Part shown: positions 35,032-44,490 of the stretch, piece after piece | How the letters are laid out: each line of letters begins with the position of its first letter | Position numbering within the stretch: the stretch's first letter is position 1 | NCBI RefSeq assembly: GCF_004342485.1 | Contig: NZ_SMBU01000021.1 | Span: forward strand, 27,230-91,229 | Direction of reading: 5' to 3' | DNA length: 64,000 nt | Origin: Roseateles saccharophilus | Lineage (GTDB): Bacteria; Pseudomonadota; Gammaproteobacteria; Burkholderiales; Burkholderiaceae_C | The notes under the pieces: generated by a model | Databases searched by the model: none | Seen by the model: only the letters and a program-made list of their open reading frames with translations | Told to the model about the DNA's origin: nothing | Translations under genes and position numbers: made by a program

Positions 35032-35790
35032 TCAGACCCCTTTCAGGGCCCGAGTCACCGCTTCAGGGTCCGGTCGCGCCAAAACCACAGGCCCGAACCC
35101 GGCGGCCCGGGCGGCCTCGGCAATTCGCGGGTGGGTGGCGATGGCGCGCTGGCCTGCCGGCGCCCCGCCCCAAAGGCCCTGCAGATGGCCGACGGCCTCG
35201 GCGCTGCTGAACAGCCAGGCAAAACCCGCCGGATCGGCCTGGGCCGCGCCCAGCAGGGCCTGCTCGGCGGCGTTCAGGCACGGCCCGGCGCGGTGGTAGA
35301 CGGCAACGGCCTCGACCCGGGCACCGGCCCCCGCCAGCCGCTCGGCCAGCCATTCGCGCCCGCCGTCGCCGCGCAGCAGCAGCACGCGGGCGCCGGCCCA
35401 GTCGCGCCGGGGTGCGAGCTGCTCCCACAGGTGCTCGGAGTCCAGGCTGGCGGCATCGGCCGCGGGCTGGACGATGCTCGCGGCCGGCACGCCCCGGGCC
35501 GCCAGCGCCTGGGCACTGCCGGGGCCGACGCAGGCGGCCAGCGTGCGCGGGGGCCAGGTCATGCCGCCGGCCTGGGCGAAGAAATGCTCGACCGCATTGG
35601 GGCTGACGAAGACGGCCAGGTCCACCGCCGGCAGGACCGCCCAGGCGGCGCGCAGCGGGGCGGGGTCGTGCGCCGGCAGTATCTCGATGAGGGGCAGCGC
35701 GGCGGCCTTCACGCCCAGCGCCGCCAGACGCGCCAGCCAGGCCGCGCATTGCGGCCGCGGCCGCGTGACCAGCAGCGTCGGCGCCGTCAT
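35032..35790 (-). CDS. hemD: Uroporphyrinogen-III synthase
   Basis: 252 residues from ATG 35790, which overlaps the hemC stop by 4 bp. The HemD fold is recognisable: [21 protein letters not shown] at the start, [48 protein letters not shown] and [14 protein letters not shown]. It cyclises hydroxymethylbilane with inversion of ring D to give uroporphyrinogen III in the cytoplasm. HemD sequences vary strongly, and length and motifs here are normal. Confidence 0.9.
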   Translation of the reverse strand: MTAPTLLVTRPRPQCAAWLARLAALGVKAAALPLIEILPAHDPAPLRAAWAVLPAVDLAVFVSPNAVEHFFAQAGGMTWPPRTLAACVGPGSAQALAARGVPAASIVQPAADAASLDSEHLWEQLAPRRDWAGARVLLLRGDGGREWLAERLAGAGARVEAVAVYHRAGPCLNAAEQALLGAAQADPAGFAWLFSSAEAVGHLQGLWGGAPAGQRAIATHPRIAEAARAAGFGPVVLARPDPEAVTRALKGV

Positions 35791-36713
35791 CCCGGCAGAT
35801 AGGAGCCGGCGCCGAGGTCGCGCAGCCGTGCGGCGGCCTGCTGGCCGAGCGCACGGGCGGCAGCCACGTCGACCACATCGGCGGCGACGCTGCAGCGCAA
35901 CAGCGGCGAGGCATGGCGCTCGGCATGGCCCAGGGCCGCATCCAGGCAGAGCGTGCCGCCCTGCCAGTGCGCATGGGCCGCGAGCGGCAGGCTGCAGCTG
36001 CCGCCCAGCGCGCGCGACACGGCGCGCTCCGCCTCGCAGGCCAGCAGCGTCGGCGTGTGCGCCAGCTTGGCGAGCGCCGCGGCCAGTTCGGCGTCGTCGG
36101 CGCGAATCTCCAGGCCCAGGGCGCCCTGCCCTGCGCAAGGCAGCATCTGGTCGACCTCGAACAGGCGGCGCACGCGGCCCGCCAGGCCCAGGCGCTTGAG
36201 GCCGGCCGCGGCCAGCACGATGGCGTGGTAGCCGCCCTCGTCGAGCTTGCGCAGCCGGGTGTCGAGGTTGCCGCGCAGCGGCTCGACGCGCAGGTCGGGG
36301 CGCAGGCTGAGCAGCTGGGTCACGCGGCGCAGGCTGGAACTGCCGACGACGGCACCCTCGGGCAGTTCGGCCAGCGAGGCGTAGTCGTTGGCGACGAAGG
36401 CGTCACGCGGGTCTTCGCGCTCCAGCACGGCGGCGAGCATGAAGCCCTCGGGCAGCTCCATCGGCACGTCTTTCAGCGAATGCACGGCGAGGTGCGCGCG
36501 GCCGTCGTCCAGCGCGGCCTCGAGTTCCTTCACGAACAGGCCCTTGCCGCCGACCTTGGACAGGACGCGGTCGAGGATCTGGTCGCCGCGCGTCGTCATG
36601 CCGAGCAGAGTGGCCGTCAGGCCCAGTTCATGGGCGAGGCGGGCCTGGACATGCTCGGCCTGCCACAAAGCGAGACGGCTTTCACGCGTTGCGATGGTGA
36701 TGGAGGTGCTCAT
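35787..36713 (-). CDS. hemC: Porphobilinogen deaminase (hydroxymethylbilane synthase)
   Basis: 308 residues from ATG 36713. Diagnostic motifs are [16 protein letters not shown] at the N-terminus, [41 protein letters not shown], and the dipyrromethane-cofactor Cys in [14 protein letters not shown]. It polymerises four porphobilinogens into hydroxymethylbilane. It is the first gene of the haem operon; the divergent monooxygenase-like gene starts 53 bp away, so the hemC promoter must lie in that gap. Confidence 0.96.
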   Translation of the reverse strand: MSTSITIATRESRLALWQAEHVQARLAHELGLTATLLGMTTRGDQILDRVLSKVGGKGLFVKELEAALDDGRAHLAVHSLKDVPMELPEGFMLAAVLEREDPRDAFVANDYASLAELPEGAVVGSSSLRRVTQLLSLRPDLRVEPLRGNLDTRLRKLDEGGYHAIVLAAAGLKRLGLAGRVRRLFEVDQMLPCAGQGALGLEIRADDAELAAALAKLAHTPTLLACEAERAVSRALGGSCSLPLAAHAHWQGGTLCLDAALGHAERHASPLLRCSVAADVVDVAAARALGQQAAARLRDLGAGSYLPG

Positions 36714-36765
36714 TGCGCGATTATCGAGGCTGGGCGAGGCAGGACCCGCCCGGCAGGAGAGCTCG

Positions 36766-37074
36766 ATGATCGTCACGGTGTTCCGATCCCGCCTCAAGGA
36801 CGAGGGCAGGGCCGACTATTTCGACCTGGCGCCGCAGATGGGCGCACTGGCCCAGACCATGCCCGGCTACCGGTCGCACAAGGTCTTCACCGCCGAGGAC
36901 GGCGAACGAGTCGTCATCGTCGAATTCGACGATGAAGCCAGCCAGCACGACTGGTCGGTCAACCCGCTGCATGTGGACGCCAAGAAGCAGGGTCGCGCGA
37001 ATTTCTACGCCGAGTACAGCGTGCAGGTCTGCGAGGTGCGGCGCGAGTCGCGCTTCAAGGCCGGCGGCTCTTGA
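36766..37074 (+). CDS. Antibiotic-biosynthesis-monooxygenase (ABM) fold protein
   Basis: 102 residues from ATG 36766, with AGGAGA six bases upstream. It is a small ferredoxin-like alpha/beta barrel of the ABM/dimeric-barrel family: [47 protein letters not shown] and a conserved W in the C-terminal helix (HDWSVNPLH). The family includes cofactor-free monooxygenases and haem-degrading proteins; which applies is not shown. Its end overlaps the halogenase gene by 20 bp, convergently. Confidence 0.82.
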   Translation: MIVTVFRSRLKDEGRADYFDLAPQMGALAQTMPGYRSHKVFTAEDGERVVIVEFDDEASQHDWSVNPLHVDAKKQGRANFYAEYSVQVCEVRRESRFKAGGS

Positions 37075-39280
37075 AGAAGGCGTTGATGGTCAGCCGGCCC
37101 GGGCCGTCGCGATAGGCAGCTGGCGAGGCCCAGCGGATGTCGCCGGAGTGGAAGATGGCGCCGTCGTAGAAGATGGCGCGGTTCCACCTGGCGGGCACAC
37201 GGCCGATGACCTCGAAGTAGCGGTTGCCCTCGGTCATGTAGCCGGGCGGGATGCCGTATTTGTCGCCGAAGGCGCCGGCGTCCAGCGTGTTGGCGTCGCG
37301 CATGAACTGGCGGGTGTCGGCCTCCGACATCAGCGAGCGGAAGAACACCGTGCCGCCGAGCTGCTCGTCGCGGAACAGGTAGTGCACCGAGGCGCAGACC
37401 ATCTCGCCGGCCCCGAGGGCGGAGTCGTCGCGATGGCAGATGCGCTGGCGGGCGTCGAGCGTGCCGGCGTCCTGGGTCACGCGCGAGAAGCGGCCATACA
37501 TGCCCAGCGGCGCGCCGGCCTGCAGCCGGGCGCGGAACTGCTGCTGGAAGCAGGCGTCCAGCGCGGCGGAGACCGCATCGGGCAGGTCGAGCTGCGGCCC
37601 CGGATAGGGGTGGCCGGGCGGCGCCTTGAAGCGGCCCGCGGCCGACTGGGCCAGCGCGACGAGGGCGTCCGGATCCTGGGCGAAATCGTCGATGACATAG
37701 ACCCGCGAGCCATCGGCCAGCTCGACGCTGTCGACGCGGGCCTGCGGGTTCAGCAGCGGGGCCACGGCCGCCGCCGGGGCCTTGGGCTGCTCGAGCCGGG
37801 GCGCCGGGCAGAACTGGTCGATGAACTGCTGATGCCTGGGCAGCTTCATCATCGTGCGGGCCACGTCGCGGCGGATCTCGCCGAGGAAGTCGGCGAGGCT
37901 GCGGTCGTCCATGTTGCGCGTGATCGGATGGTGCGAGCGCGGCAGGATGCCCTGCCCCATCATGACCTGCACCCAGGAGTTCTCGGCGAACAGCTCGCCC
38001 TGGTGCAGCATGACGCGCGCCGTGTCGCGGAAATGCTGGATGCGGTGCTTGAGCAGCGGCGGCACGTCCATGTCGCGGCAGCCGCGCCAGAAGGCCGAGT
38101 CGTCGCGATCGGTGACGTGGTAGTGCAGGATGATGAAGTCGCGGATGACCTCGATCTGCTCGCGGGCCTGGGCGTTGTATTCGTCAACGTCGCTCTGGCG
38201 GATGCCGTCCGTCGGAAAGAGCTCGACGAGACGCGTGAGGCCGCGCTGGATCAGGTGGATGCTGGTGGACTCCAGCGGCTCCAGGAAGCCGCTGGACAGG
38301 CCGATGGCGACGACGTTGTTTTTCCAGACCACCTCGCGCTGCCCGGGCGTGAACTTGATGACGCGCGGCTGGCGCAGCACCTCGCCCTGCACATGGGCCA
38401 GCAGCGCGGCCTTGGCCTCGTCGTCGCTGATGTGCTTGCTGCTGAACACGACGCCGTTGCCCACGCGGTGCTGCAGCGGGATGCGCCACTGCCAGCCCCA
38501 GGGGTGGGCGATGGAGCGGGTGTAGGGAACGGGCTCGCCGACGGATTCGGTCTGCACCGCCAGCGCGCTGTCGCAGGGCAGCCAGTGCGACCAGCTCTCG
38601 TAGGGCACACCCAGGGTCTCGCCGAGCAGCAGCGAGCGCATGCCGGTGCAGTCGATGAAGAGATCGCCTTCGACGAGGGCGCCGTTGTCCAGCGCGATGC
38701 CGGTGATGTCGCCGCTGCCCTCGGCCTGGTGGACCTTGACGATCTTGCCCTCCAGGCGCTGCACGCCCAGGGCCGCGGAGAAGCGGCGCAGGTACTGGCC
38801 GTAGAGCGTCGCGTCGAAGTGGTAGGCGTAGTTGATGCCGTTGTCGGGCAGCAGCGCGAAGCGGTTGTCCAGGCCGGCGCGCAGCTCCAGGCAGTAGTCG
38901 CCGTAGTCACTGGCCAGGCCGCGCCGGCGCCCCTCCAGCCAGAAGTGCTGGAAGCCGGCCGTCCAATGGCCCTTGCCGGTCTTGCCGAAGGAGTGGAAAT
39001 AGTGCTCGCCGACGTTACGCCAGTTCTCGAAGCTGATTCCCAGCTTGAAGGTGGCCTGCGTGGCCTGGATGAACTCCTTCTCGTCCAGGTCCAGGATCTC
39101 GTGCATGAAATGCAGCGTCGGGATCGTCGCCTCGCCCACGCCCACGGTGCCGATCTCCTCGGACTCGACGAGGCGGATGTCGACCTGCTGCCCCAAGCAT
39201 TTGGCCAGGCCGGCCGCGACCATCCAGCCGGCGGTGCCGCCGCCGGCGATGACGACGCGACGGATGGGTTTGGAATTCAT
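37055..39280 (-). CDS. Flavin-dependent tryptophan-halogenase family protein fused to a DUF6445-like domain
   Basis: 741 residues, against about 510-540 for the usual family. Residues 1-500 are the halogenase: FAD motif GGGTAGW (13-19), the catalytic-type lysine K79 (ATFKLG, same number as in PrnA) and WxWxIP (263-268). Residues about 510-741 form a second domain beginning GSRVYVIDDFAQDPDAL, with ICHRDDS, HYLFRDEQLGGTVFFRS and IFHSGDIRW; I read this as DUF6445, a 2-oxoglutarate-oxygenase-like fold. Homologues of both domains accompany SapC and TonB receptors in carbohydrate loci of Xanthomonas and Caulobacter relatives. The natural substrate is unknown. It starts 8 bp after the cupin-like gene. 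Confidence 0.87.
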   Translation of the reverse strand: MNSKPIRRVVIAGGGTAGWMVAAGLAKCLGQQVDIRLVESEEIGTVGVGEATIPTLHFMHEILDLDEKEFIQATQATFKLGISFENWRNVGEHYFHSFGKTGKGHWTAGFQHFWLEGRRRGLASDYGDYCLELRAGLDNRFALLPDNGINYAYHFDATLYGQYLRRFSAALGVQRLEGKIVKVHQAEGSGDITGIALDNGALVEGDLFIDCTGMRSLLLGETLGVPYESWSHWLPCDSALAVQTESVGEPVPYTRSIAHPWGWQWRIPLQHRVGNGVVFSSKHISDDEAKAALLAHVQGEVLRQPRVIKFTPGQREVVWKNNVVAIGLSSGFLEPLESTSIHLIQRGLTRLVELFPTDGIRQSDVDEYNAQAREQIEVIRDFIILHYHVTDRDDSAFWRGCRDMDVPPLLKHRIQHFRDTARVMLHQGELFAENSWVQVMMGQGILPRSHHPITRNMDDRSLADFLGEIRRDVARTMMKLPRHQQFIDQFCPAPRLEQPKAPAAAVAPLLNPQARVDSVELADGSRVYVIDDFAQDPDALVALAQSAAGRFKAPPGHPYPGPQLDLPDAVSAALDACFQQQFRARLQAGAPLGMYGRFSRVTQDAGTLDARQRICHRDDSALGAGEMVCASVHYLFRDEQLGGTVFFRSLMSEADTRQFMRDANTLDAGAFGDKYGIPPGYMTEGNRYFEVIGRVPARWNRAIFYDGAIFHSGDIRWASPAAYRDGPGRLTINAFFKSRRP

Positions 39281-39288
39281 GGTGTGGT

Positions 39289-40269
39289 TCAGCGATTGAG
39301 TCGGTTCAGGAGTACCGCGCGGAGTTGACGCGCGCGGGTTTCGTCAATGGGCCCCAGCACGCCGCGCGCCGCGGGCGGGATGTGGGCGGCGGCCTGGTCG
39401 TCGACGTCGAAGATGTAGTGGTCGAACAGCTTCGCCCAAGCCTGGCGCTGCGCGGGCGGCAGGTCGCGCAGCGTCAGCAGCGCCAGCATCAGCGTGTTCA
39501 GCGGCGTGTCCATATAGGCGGGCGTCTGCCGCCACCAGAAGTTGACGAGGGCGTTGACCGGGTCCAGCCCTTCCACGCCATGCCACCACTGGCTGGGGAT
39601 GAAGAGCGCATCGCCCGGCTCCAGCGTGACGACCTGGGCCTGCCGCTGGGCCTCGGCGAAGCGCGGGAAGCGCGCCAAGTCGGGCGCGGCCAGGTCGACC
39701 AGGCTAACGGGCTGGCCGGCGGGCGTCAGGTCCAGCGGGCCGATGTAGAGCGCGTCGACCAGTTCGGGCGGGAAGAGCGTGAAGCGGCGCCGCCCGGCCA
39801 CGACGCAGGCAATGTTGTCGGGCACGTCGAAATGCGCCGGCACGCGGATGCGGTTGCCCAGCCAGAGGCTGACCAGCGGGTCGCGCACGTGCAGGTCCAG
39901 AGGGTTGTGCTGGCGCAGGCCGGGGAAGGAGGCGTCGAGCTCGGTGGAGCCGAGGTAGAGGGCATAGCGCGAGCCGGCGAGCAGTTCGTCAAGCAACTGG
40001 CCGAAGGGCCCGACGACGCGCTCGAAATTGAAGCCGTCGAAGGCCTCGTTGTAGAAGAAGCGGCCGCCGATCCCGGGCGCGCCGCGCCACAGGCCGACGC
40101 GGGTCTGGGCGCCGAAGCCGCGCAGGTAGCTGCAGAAGGCGGCGTCCGAGCGCCGCGCGGCCTGCACCAGCGGCCAGTGGCGCACCAGGCCGCGCAGCAG
40201 CACCGGCTGGCTGGACTGCAGCAACTCGGCCGGCAAGGCCTCGGCGCTCACGTCGCTGCGCTCGAGCAT
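39289..40269 (-). CDS. Cupin-like (JmjC/cupin_8) protein
   Basis: 326 residues. Jelly-roll of the cupin_8 family: VLLRGLVRHWPLV near the start, an iron-site-like HFDVPDNIACVVAGRRRFTLFPPEL (about 145-170; H and D as metal ligands) and the second His in SQWWHGVEGLDPVNALVNFWW. Such proteins are Fe(II)/2-oxoglutarate hydroxylases. It is a standard partner in the TonB-receptor/SapC/halogenase cassette. It starts 2 bp after sapC. Confidence 0.87.
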   Translation of the reverse strand: MLERSDVSAEALPAELLQSSQPVLLRGLVRHWPLVQAARRSDAAFCSYLRGFGAQTRVGLWRGAPGIGGRFFYNEAFDGFNFERVVGPFGQLLDELLAGSRYALYLGSTELDASFPGLRQHNPLDLHVRDPLVSLWLGNRIRVPAHFDVPDNIACVVAGRRRFTLFPPELVDALYIGPLDLTPAGQPVSLVDLAAPDLARFPRFAEAQRQAQVVTLEPGDALFIPSQWWHGVEGLDPVNALVNFWWRQTPAYMDTPLNTLMLALLTLRDLPPAQRQAWAKLFDHYIFDVDDQAAAHIPPAARGVLGPIDETRARQLRAVLLNRLNR

Positions 40270-40271
40270 GC

Positions 40272-40967
40272 TCAGGCCGCGCGGGCGAGATGGCGGCGGA
40301 TCAGCTTCGTCAAGTTGGACAGCGAGGCGATGGCCATGTAGATGGGCTGCAGATAGTCCGCCTGGTGCAGCAGGCCGATGACGTCGGCGCCCAGCGCGGC
40401 CAGGCGTTCCTCGTTGATCATGTAGAAGCCCAGCAGCTGGCCGCGCGAGCCGTCGGGGTGCTCGACATCGAGCACGAAGGATTCGAGCAGCTCGTGCGTG
40501 GTCAGCGCCTGCACGAACTCGGGCATGGCCTGCAGGCCCTCGTGCAGGGTGCGCAGCACGGCGTTCGCATGTTCGATGTAGGAGGTCATGCCGCCCTGCG
40601 GCAGGAACACGGGCTCGCCCGCGTCGCCCTGGCCGATGCGCGGGCTGGCCATGTCGACCATCATGCGCATCTCGTCCTCGGCGAGGCCGATGGAGAAGGG
40701 CATGCGCTGCATGGACAGCGGCAGGTAGTCGGCATCCCAGCCGGACTCGGTCAGGAAGAGGTTCTGGCCCTGCCTCAGGCCGAACAGCGCCACCGGCAGG
40801 AAGCTGCCGCTGCCGTCGGGCTGGAAGACGATGGGGTAATGCGCCTGCAGGCTGCGGAATTCATCCGGCGTGACGGGCGCCGACATCACGTCGTCGCCCC
40901 AGGCTGCGCCGCGCTCGGTGATGACGCGCAGGTCCTTGTGGGTGATGTTGTTGAGCAGTTGCAGCAT
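40272..40967 (-). CDS. SapC family protein
   Basis: 231 residues. SapC landmarks are NITHKDLRVITERG at the start, FRSLQAHYPIVFQ, ALFGLRQGQNLFL, DADYLPLSMQRMPF and a C-terminal INEERLAALGADVIGLLHQADYLQPIYM. The name comes from the Campylobacter S-layer-associated protein, but in these cassettes it is cytoplasmic with an undefined role. It is separated from the upstream TonB receptor by a strong GC hairpin at 41033-41070. Confidence 0.88.
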   Translation of the reverse strand: MLQLLNNITHKDLRVITERGAAWGDDVMSAPVTPDEFRSLQAHYPIVFQPDGSGSFLPVALFGLRQGQNLFLTESGWDADYLPLSMQRMPFSIGLAEDEMRMMVDMASPRIGQGDAGEPVFLPQGGMTSYIEHANAVLRTLHEGLQAMPEFVQALTTHELLESFVLDVEHPDGSRGQLLGFYMINEERLAALGADVIGLLHQADYLQPIYMAIASLSNLTKLIRRHLARAA

Positions 40968-41032
40968 GGAATTCGGGCGTGAGGATGGCGTCGGGTGATT
41001 CTGACCGCGCCCTCATGCAGGACGGGAAAAGC

Positions 41033-41070
41033 GCCCGGCGCCCTGCCCCGGGGGGGCGTGGACGCCGGGC
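41033..41070 (-). terminator. GC-rich hairpin between TonB receptor 3 and sapC
   Basis: On the minus strand GCCCGGCG and CGCCGGGC (8-bp stem, long GC-rich loop that can fold further) are followed by GCTTTTCCC. It could act as a partial terminator that lowers expression of sapC and the downstream genes relative to the receptor. Confidence 0.5.
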
Positions 41071-41085
41071 GGCCGGGGTCATCGC

Positions 41086-44000
41086 TCAGAAGCGATAGCG
41101 GGCACCGATCAGATAGCGGCGGCCGGTCTGGATGGCCGAGATCAGCTGCTCCTTGGCGCGGCCGTGCTGGCGGATGTAGCCATCGTTCAGGTTCAGCAGG
41201 TCGGCCTGGATGGTCAGGCTCTTGCCGAGCTTGTAGCCGATGGACATGTCCACCTGGCCATAGGCCTCGGTATAGACCGGGTTGTTGCCGGCGCCGTCGA
41301 ACTTCTGCGCCAGGAACTCGCCACGCCAGTTGTAGGCGCCGCGCACCGACCAGGTGTCGTCCTCATAGAAGCCCACCAGGTTGGCCGAGTTGCTGACGCC
41401 CGGCAGGGCCGACTGCGTGGACAGGCTGGTGTTGTCGTACTTCAGGCCCGTCTTCACCCAGGTGTAGTTGCCCGAGACGCCGAAGCCGCTGTTGCCGAAC
41501 ATGTGCTGGAAGTTCAGCTCCAGGCCCTTGATGTTGTCGCCGGCTTCGTTGGACGGCTTGGTGACCGTGAAGTTCAGCAGCGGGTCGCTGGCCAGGCCGG
41601 TGATGGTGCCGAGCACCTCGGTGTCCGTCAGCGGGCTGGTGGCCGTCACGCCCGGCTGGCCGTTGTAGTTCCTGAAGATGTAGTTGCGGATGCACAGCGG
41701 CTGCGGGTTGGCGCCGCAGGCGGCCGCGCCGGCCTTCCAGTAGGCGCCGCCGATGGGCGTCGTCAGGCCCGGCACCGTCATCGTCGTCGTGGAGGTGCCG
41801 ATGAAGTTGCTGACCTTCTTGTAGAACGCGCCGATCGCGGCATAGCTGGACTTGGCGTAGTACCACTCGGCCGACAGGTCCAGGTTCTTGGACTGCAGCG
41901 GCTTGAGCGCCGGGTCTCCCGTCGAGCCGGTACCGCCGCCGGCATTGGCCACGGAGTTGAAGTTCACGCCGCCCTGCAACTGGTCCCAGCCCGGCCGGCC
42001 GATGTTCTCGCCATAGCTGGCCCGCAGCTTGACGTTGTCCACCACATCGGCATCCCAGTCGATGCTGGGCAGCCAGTACGAATACTTGCCGGACTTGCTG
42101 CCGAAGGTGGTGCCCGCATTGCCGAGGTTGACCTCGTTCTGCGTGCCCCAGGTGCTGCCCGAGCGCGCCACCACCTGCGACGAGGAATCGACCTTGGTGC
42201 TCTCGTAGCGCATGCCGACCGACACATTCATCGGGATGGCGGTGTCGAAGGCGTGGTCCCACTGGCCGAAGAAGCTGCTGGACCTCTCCGTCGTACGCCA
42301 GTCGTTGCCGCTGGTGTAGTCCGGCGCGGCCGAGAAATAGGCCTCGGCCTGGGCCTGCGTCACGCCCTTGGACTTCATCAGCGCCTGGACGGCCGCGGCG
42401 TGCAGGCTGTTGAAGTCCGCCAGGTAGAAGTCCTTGAACAGGCGCGGGTCGTTGCTGCCCGGGATCTGGCTGAAGAAGCCACCGAGGCTCTCGGTATAGA
42501 CCTTGACGTTGGCGTAGTCGGCCTTGCTGCCCACGCCGCCCCAGTCGTTGTTCTGGTTGTTGTAGCCCGCGGAGCGGTTCTTCACCTTGGTGAAGCCCAG
42601 GCCGGCAAGCAGCTTGTTGTCCGCGTCCAGGCGGTAGGTGCCGCGCGTCTGGAACTGGTCGACCGTCTGCTCCGCCATGTTGTTGACAAACTGCGAGCCC
42701 GTCAACTGGAGCTTGCTGGTGTCCATCGCCGTCGTCGGCAGACTCAGGATGGGCAGCTTCTGGTCGTAGTAGGCGACGGCATTGCCCTGGTTGAACAAGC
42801 CCAGGTCCATCGTCGAATAGGTGCCGTAGGGGCTGTTCGGCTTGGTGCTCGACGTGGAGTGGTGGGCGTCCAGGTCGATGGACAGCGCATTGCTGACCTT
42901 CCACGCGGTGTTGAAGCCGGTGGAGCCGAGCTTGGACTTCTCGCCGTAGACGCCGGTGTCGATGGCCAGGTCGTGGTCGTTGGTCGGGAACAGCGCGGTC
43001 TGGATCAGCGGCGATGCGACCGGGCCGCCGGTGAAGGTGGTCGGGCCGAACGAGAAATTGAACCAGCTCGACAGCTCGGCGTTCTTCTTGTTGAGCGTGT
43101 TCGTCGCCAGCGTGTGGTCGAGCGTGAACCGCAGGTCCTTGGTCGGCGCGAACTGCAGCGTCAGCTGGCCGTTGAAGCGCTCGCGCTCGATGGCGGTCAG
43201 CGAGTAGCGCATGTCGACCGAGGTCGAGTACAGGCCGGTGGGGCGGTTGGTGATCGGGTCGGTGCCGGTGGCCGGCTTGGCCGGGATCGTGCCCCAGTCG
43301 CTCTGCGACGGCGTGAAGGTGCGCCAGCCGCCCTGCGTGTAGGCCATGTTGGAGCCCGAGTCACGCTTGGAATAGCTGCCGCTGATGGCGATGCCGATGG
43401 TGCGGTCGGCGAAGGTGTCGCTGTAGATGCCCGAGACCTCGGGCGTCGCGCTGCTGCCCTTGAAGGAGTCGGGCAGGCGGCTGTTGGAGCCGTCGAAATT
43501 GGCCTTCACGCCGATGCTGGCCACGCGCTCGCGCAGGTCCAGCGGGCGGGCCGTCTTCACGTTGATGGTCGCGCCGATGCCGCCGGTGGGCGATTCGGCG
43601 CGGCCGGTCTTGTAGACCTCCAGCGCCGAGATCGAGTCGGACGACAGGTTGGAAAAGTCGAAGGCGCGCGAGCCGCTGGCGCCCTGGTTCAACTGGTTGA
43701 TGGTCGAGGTCGGCATCTGCCGGCCGTTCAACAGCACCATATTGAAGTCGGGGCCGACACCGCGCACCGTGACCTTGGAGCCTTCGCCGCTGGCCGCACG
43801 GTCGATGGACACGCCGGCGATGCGCTGCATCGACTCGGCGAGGTTGGTGTCGGGGAACTTGCCGATGTCCTCGGCCACGATGCCGTCCACCAGTCCACGC
43901 GATTCGCGCTTCAGGGTGACAGCGCTGTCAAGCGACTTGCGAATACCCGTGATGACCACGGTCTCCAGAGATTGCGGGGCTGCGGCGGGCGCTGCGGCCG

Positions 44001-44136
44001 TGGCCGGCTGCTGGGCCTGCGCATGCACGGCGGCCGCGCCCGTCAGCAGCGCGAGCGAGGACGCCCACGCGACGGGCTTGAGCGGCCGGGCCTGCCAGGA
44101 CGCGCGCCGCGCCTTGGAAGTCTGAGGGTGTTTCAT
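41086..44136 (-). CDS. TonB-dependent receptor 3 (carbohydrate-cassette type)
   Basis: 1016 residues from ATG 44136, with AAGGAGACAA upstream. Extended signal region to about residue 45 (AVHAQAQQ), TonB box LETVVITGIRKSLDSAV, plug (VDGIVAEDIGKFPDTNLAESMQRIAGVSIDR, VTVRGVGPDFNMVLLNGRQMP) and a long barrel ending YLIGARYRF. The AEDIGKFPDTNLAESMQR motif marks the Caulobacter/Xanthomonas-type receptors for oligosaccharides. With SapC, cupin and halogenase downstream and LacI-type operators upstream, it is likely an importer of an oligosaccharide. Confidence 0.92.
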   Translation of the reverse strand: MKHPQTSKARRASWQARPLKPVAWASSLALLTGAAAVHAQAQQPATAAAPAAAPQSLETVVITGIRKSLDSAVTLKRESRGLVDGIVAEDIGKFPDTNLAESMQRIAGVSIDRAASGEGSKVTVRGVGPDFNMVLLNGRQMPTSTINQLNQGASGSRAFDFSNLSSDSISALEVYKTGRAESPTGGIGATINVKTARPLDLRERVASIGVKANFDGSNSRLPDSFKGSSATPEVSGIYSDTFADRTIGIAISGSYSKRDSGSNMAYTQGGWRTFTPSQSDWGTIPAKPATGTDPITNRPTGLYSTSVDMRYSLTAIERERFNGQLTLQFAPTKDLRFTLDHTLATNTLNKKNAELSSWFNFSFGPTTFTGGPVASPLIQTALFPTNDHDLAIDTGVYGEKSKLGSTGFNTAWKVSNALSIDLDAHHSTSSTKPNSPYGTYSTMDLGLFNQGNAVAYYDQKLPILSLPTTAMDTSKLQLTGSQFVNNMAEQTVDQFQTRGTYRLDADNKLLAGLGFTKVKNRSAGYNNQNNDWGGVGSKADYANVKVYTESLGGFFSQIPGSNDPRLFKDFYLADFNSLHAAAVQALMKSKGVTQAQAEAYFSAAPDYTSGNDWRTTERSSSFFGQWDHAFDTAIPMNVSVGMRYESTKVDSSSQVVARSGSTWGTQNEVNLGNAGTTFGSKSGKYSYWLPSIDWDADVVDNVKLRASYGENIGRPGWDQLQGGVNFNSVANAGGGTGSTGDPALKPLQSKNLDLSAEWYYAKSSYAAIGAFYKKVSNFIGTSTTTMTVPGLTTPIGGAYWKAGAAACGANPQPLCIRNYIFRNYNGQPGVTATSPLTDTEVLGTITGLASDPLLNFTVTKPSNEAGDNIKGLELNFQHMFGNSGFGVSGNYTWVKTGLKYDNTSLSTQSALPGVSNSANLVGFYEDDTWSVRGAYNWRGEFLAQKFDGAGNNPVYTEAYGQVDMSIGYKLGKSLTIQADLLNLNDGYIRQHGRAKEQLISAIQTGRRYLIGARYRF

Positions 44137-44212
44137 TTGTCTCCTTGATTGCTTTGGCGGCCCAAGAGCTGAGCCGGTCGAGGACAGCTGGACGGCTTGC
44201 GGATGAGCTGTT

Positions 44213-44226
44213 TGGTAGCGATACCA
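44213..44226. promoter_or_regulatory. LacI-family-type operator candidate 1
   Basis: Perfect inverted repeat TGGTA-GCGA-TACCA, 76 bp upstream of the TonB receptor 3 ATG. LacI-type regulators of sugar loci in Xanthomonas relatives bind TGGTAGCGCTACCA-like sites. No lacI gene lies in this window. The 44137-44490 gap otherwise holds the second site at 44374 and AT-rich promoter-like sequence around 44230-44280. Confidence 0.6.
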
Positions 44227-44373
44227 GAACGCTCCAAAAAAAGAGGTGCCACCTCAAGCGCCGGGTCGTACTTTAGTTTTTTTGCCCCGCCCGGTTCTGC
44301 TGGGGTTTACGCGGGTTGATGCCCCAGGTTTTGCGCTTTCCGCCACATGGATTTCCAGCCAGATCGCAGAAAA

Positions 44374-44387
44374 TGACAGCGCTGCCA
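44374..44387. promoter_or_regulatory. LacI-family-type operator candidate 2
   Basis: Near-perfect palindrome TGACAGCGCTGCCA with the central CAGCGCTG typical of LacI/GalR operators. It is 161 bp upstream of the first site, a spacing compatible with looping between two operators. Confidence 0.5.
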
Positions 44388-44490
44388 TTTTGCTGGCATA
44401 CTGAGCCTCTTGACGGGGATGGTAGCGATCTCAGTGCGCGCCTGCGCACGCCGTTGCGACCGTCACGCGGGACCGCATCGGGCCAGGGAA

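Noticed and set aside
41164..44148. 994-codon plus-strand frame
   Set aside because: Mirror of TonB receptor 3 with the same shadow composition (Val/Gly/Arg/Ala/His) and no domain.
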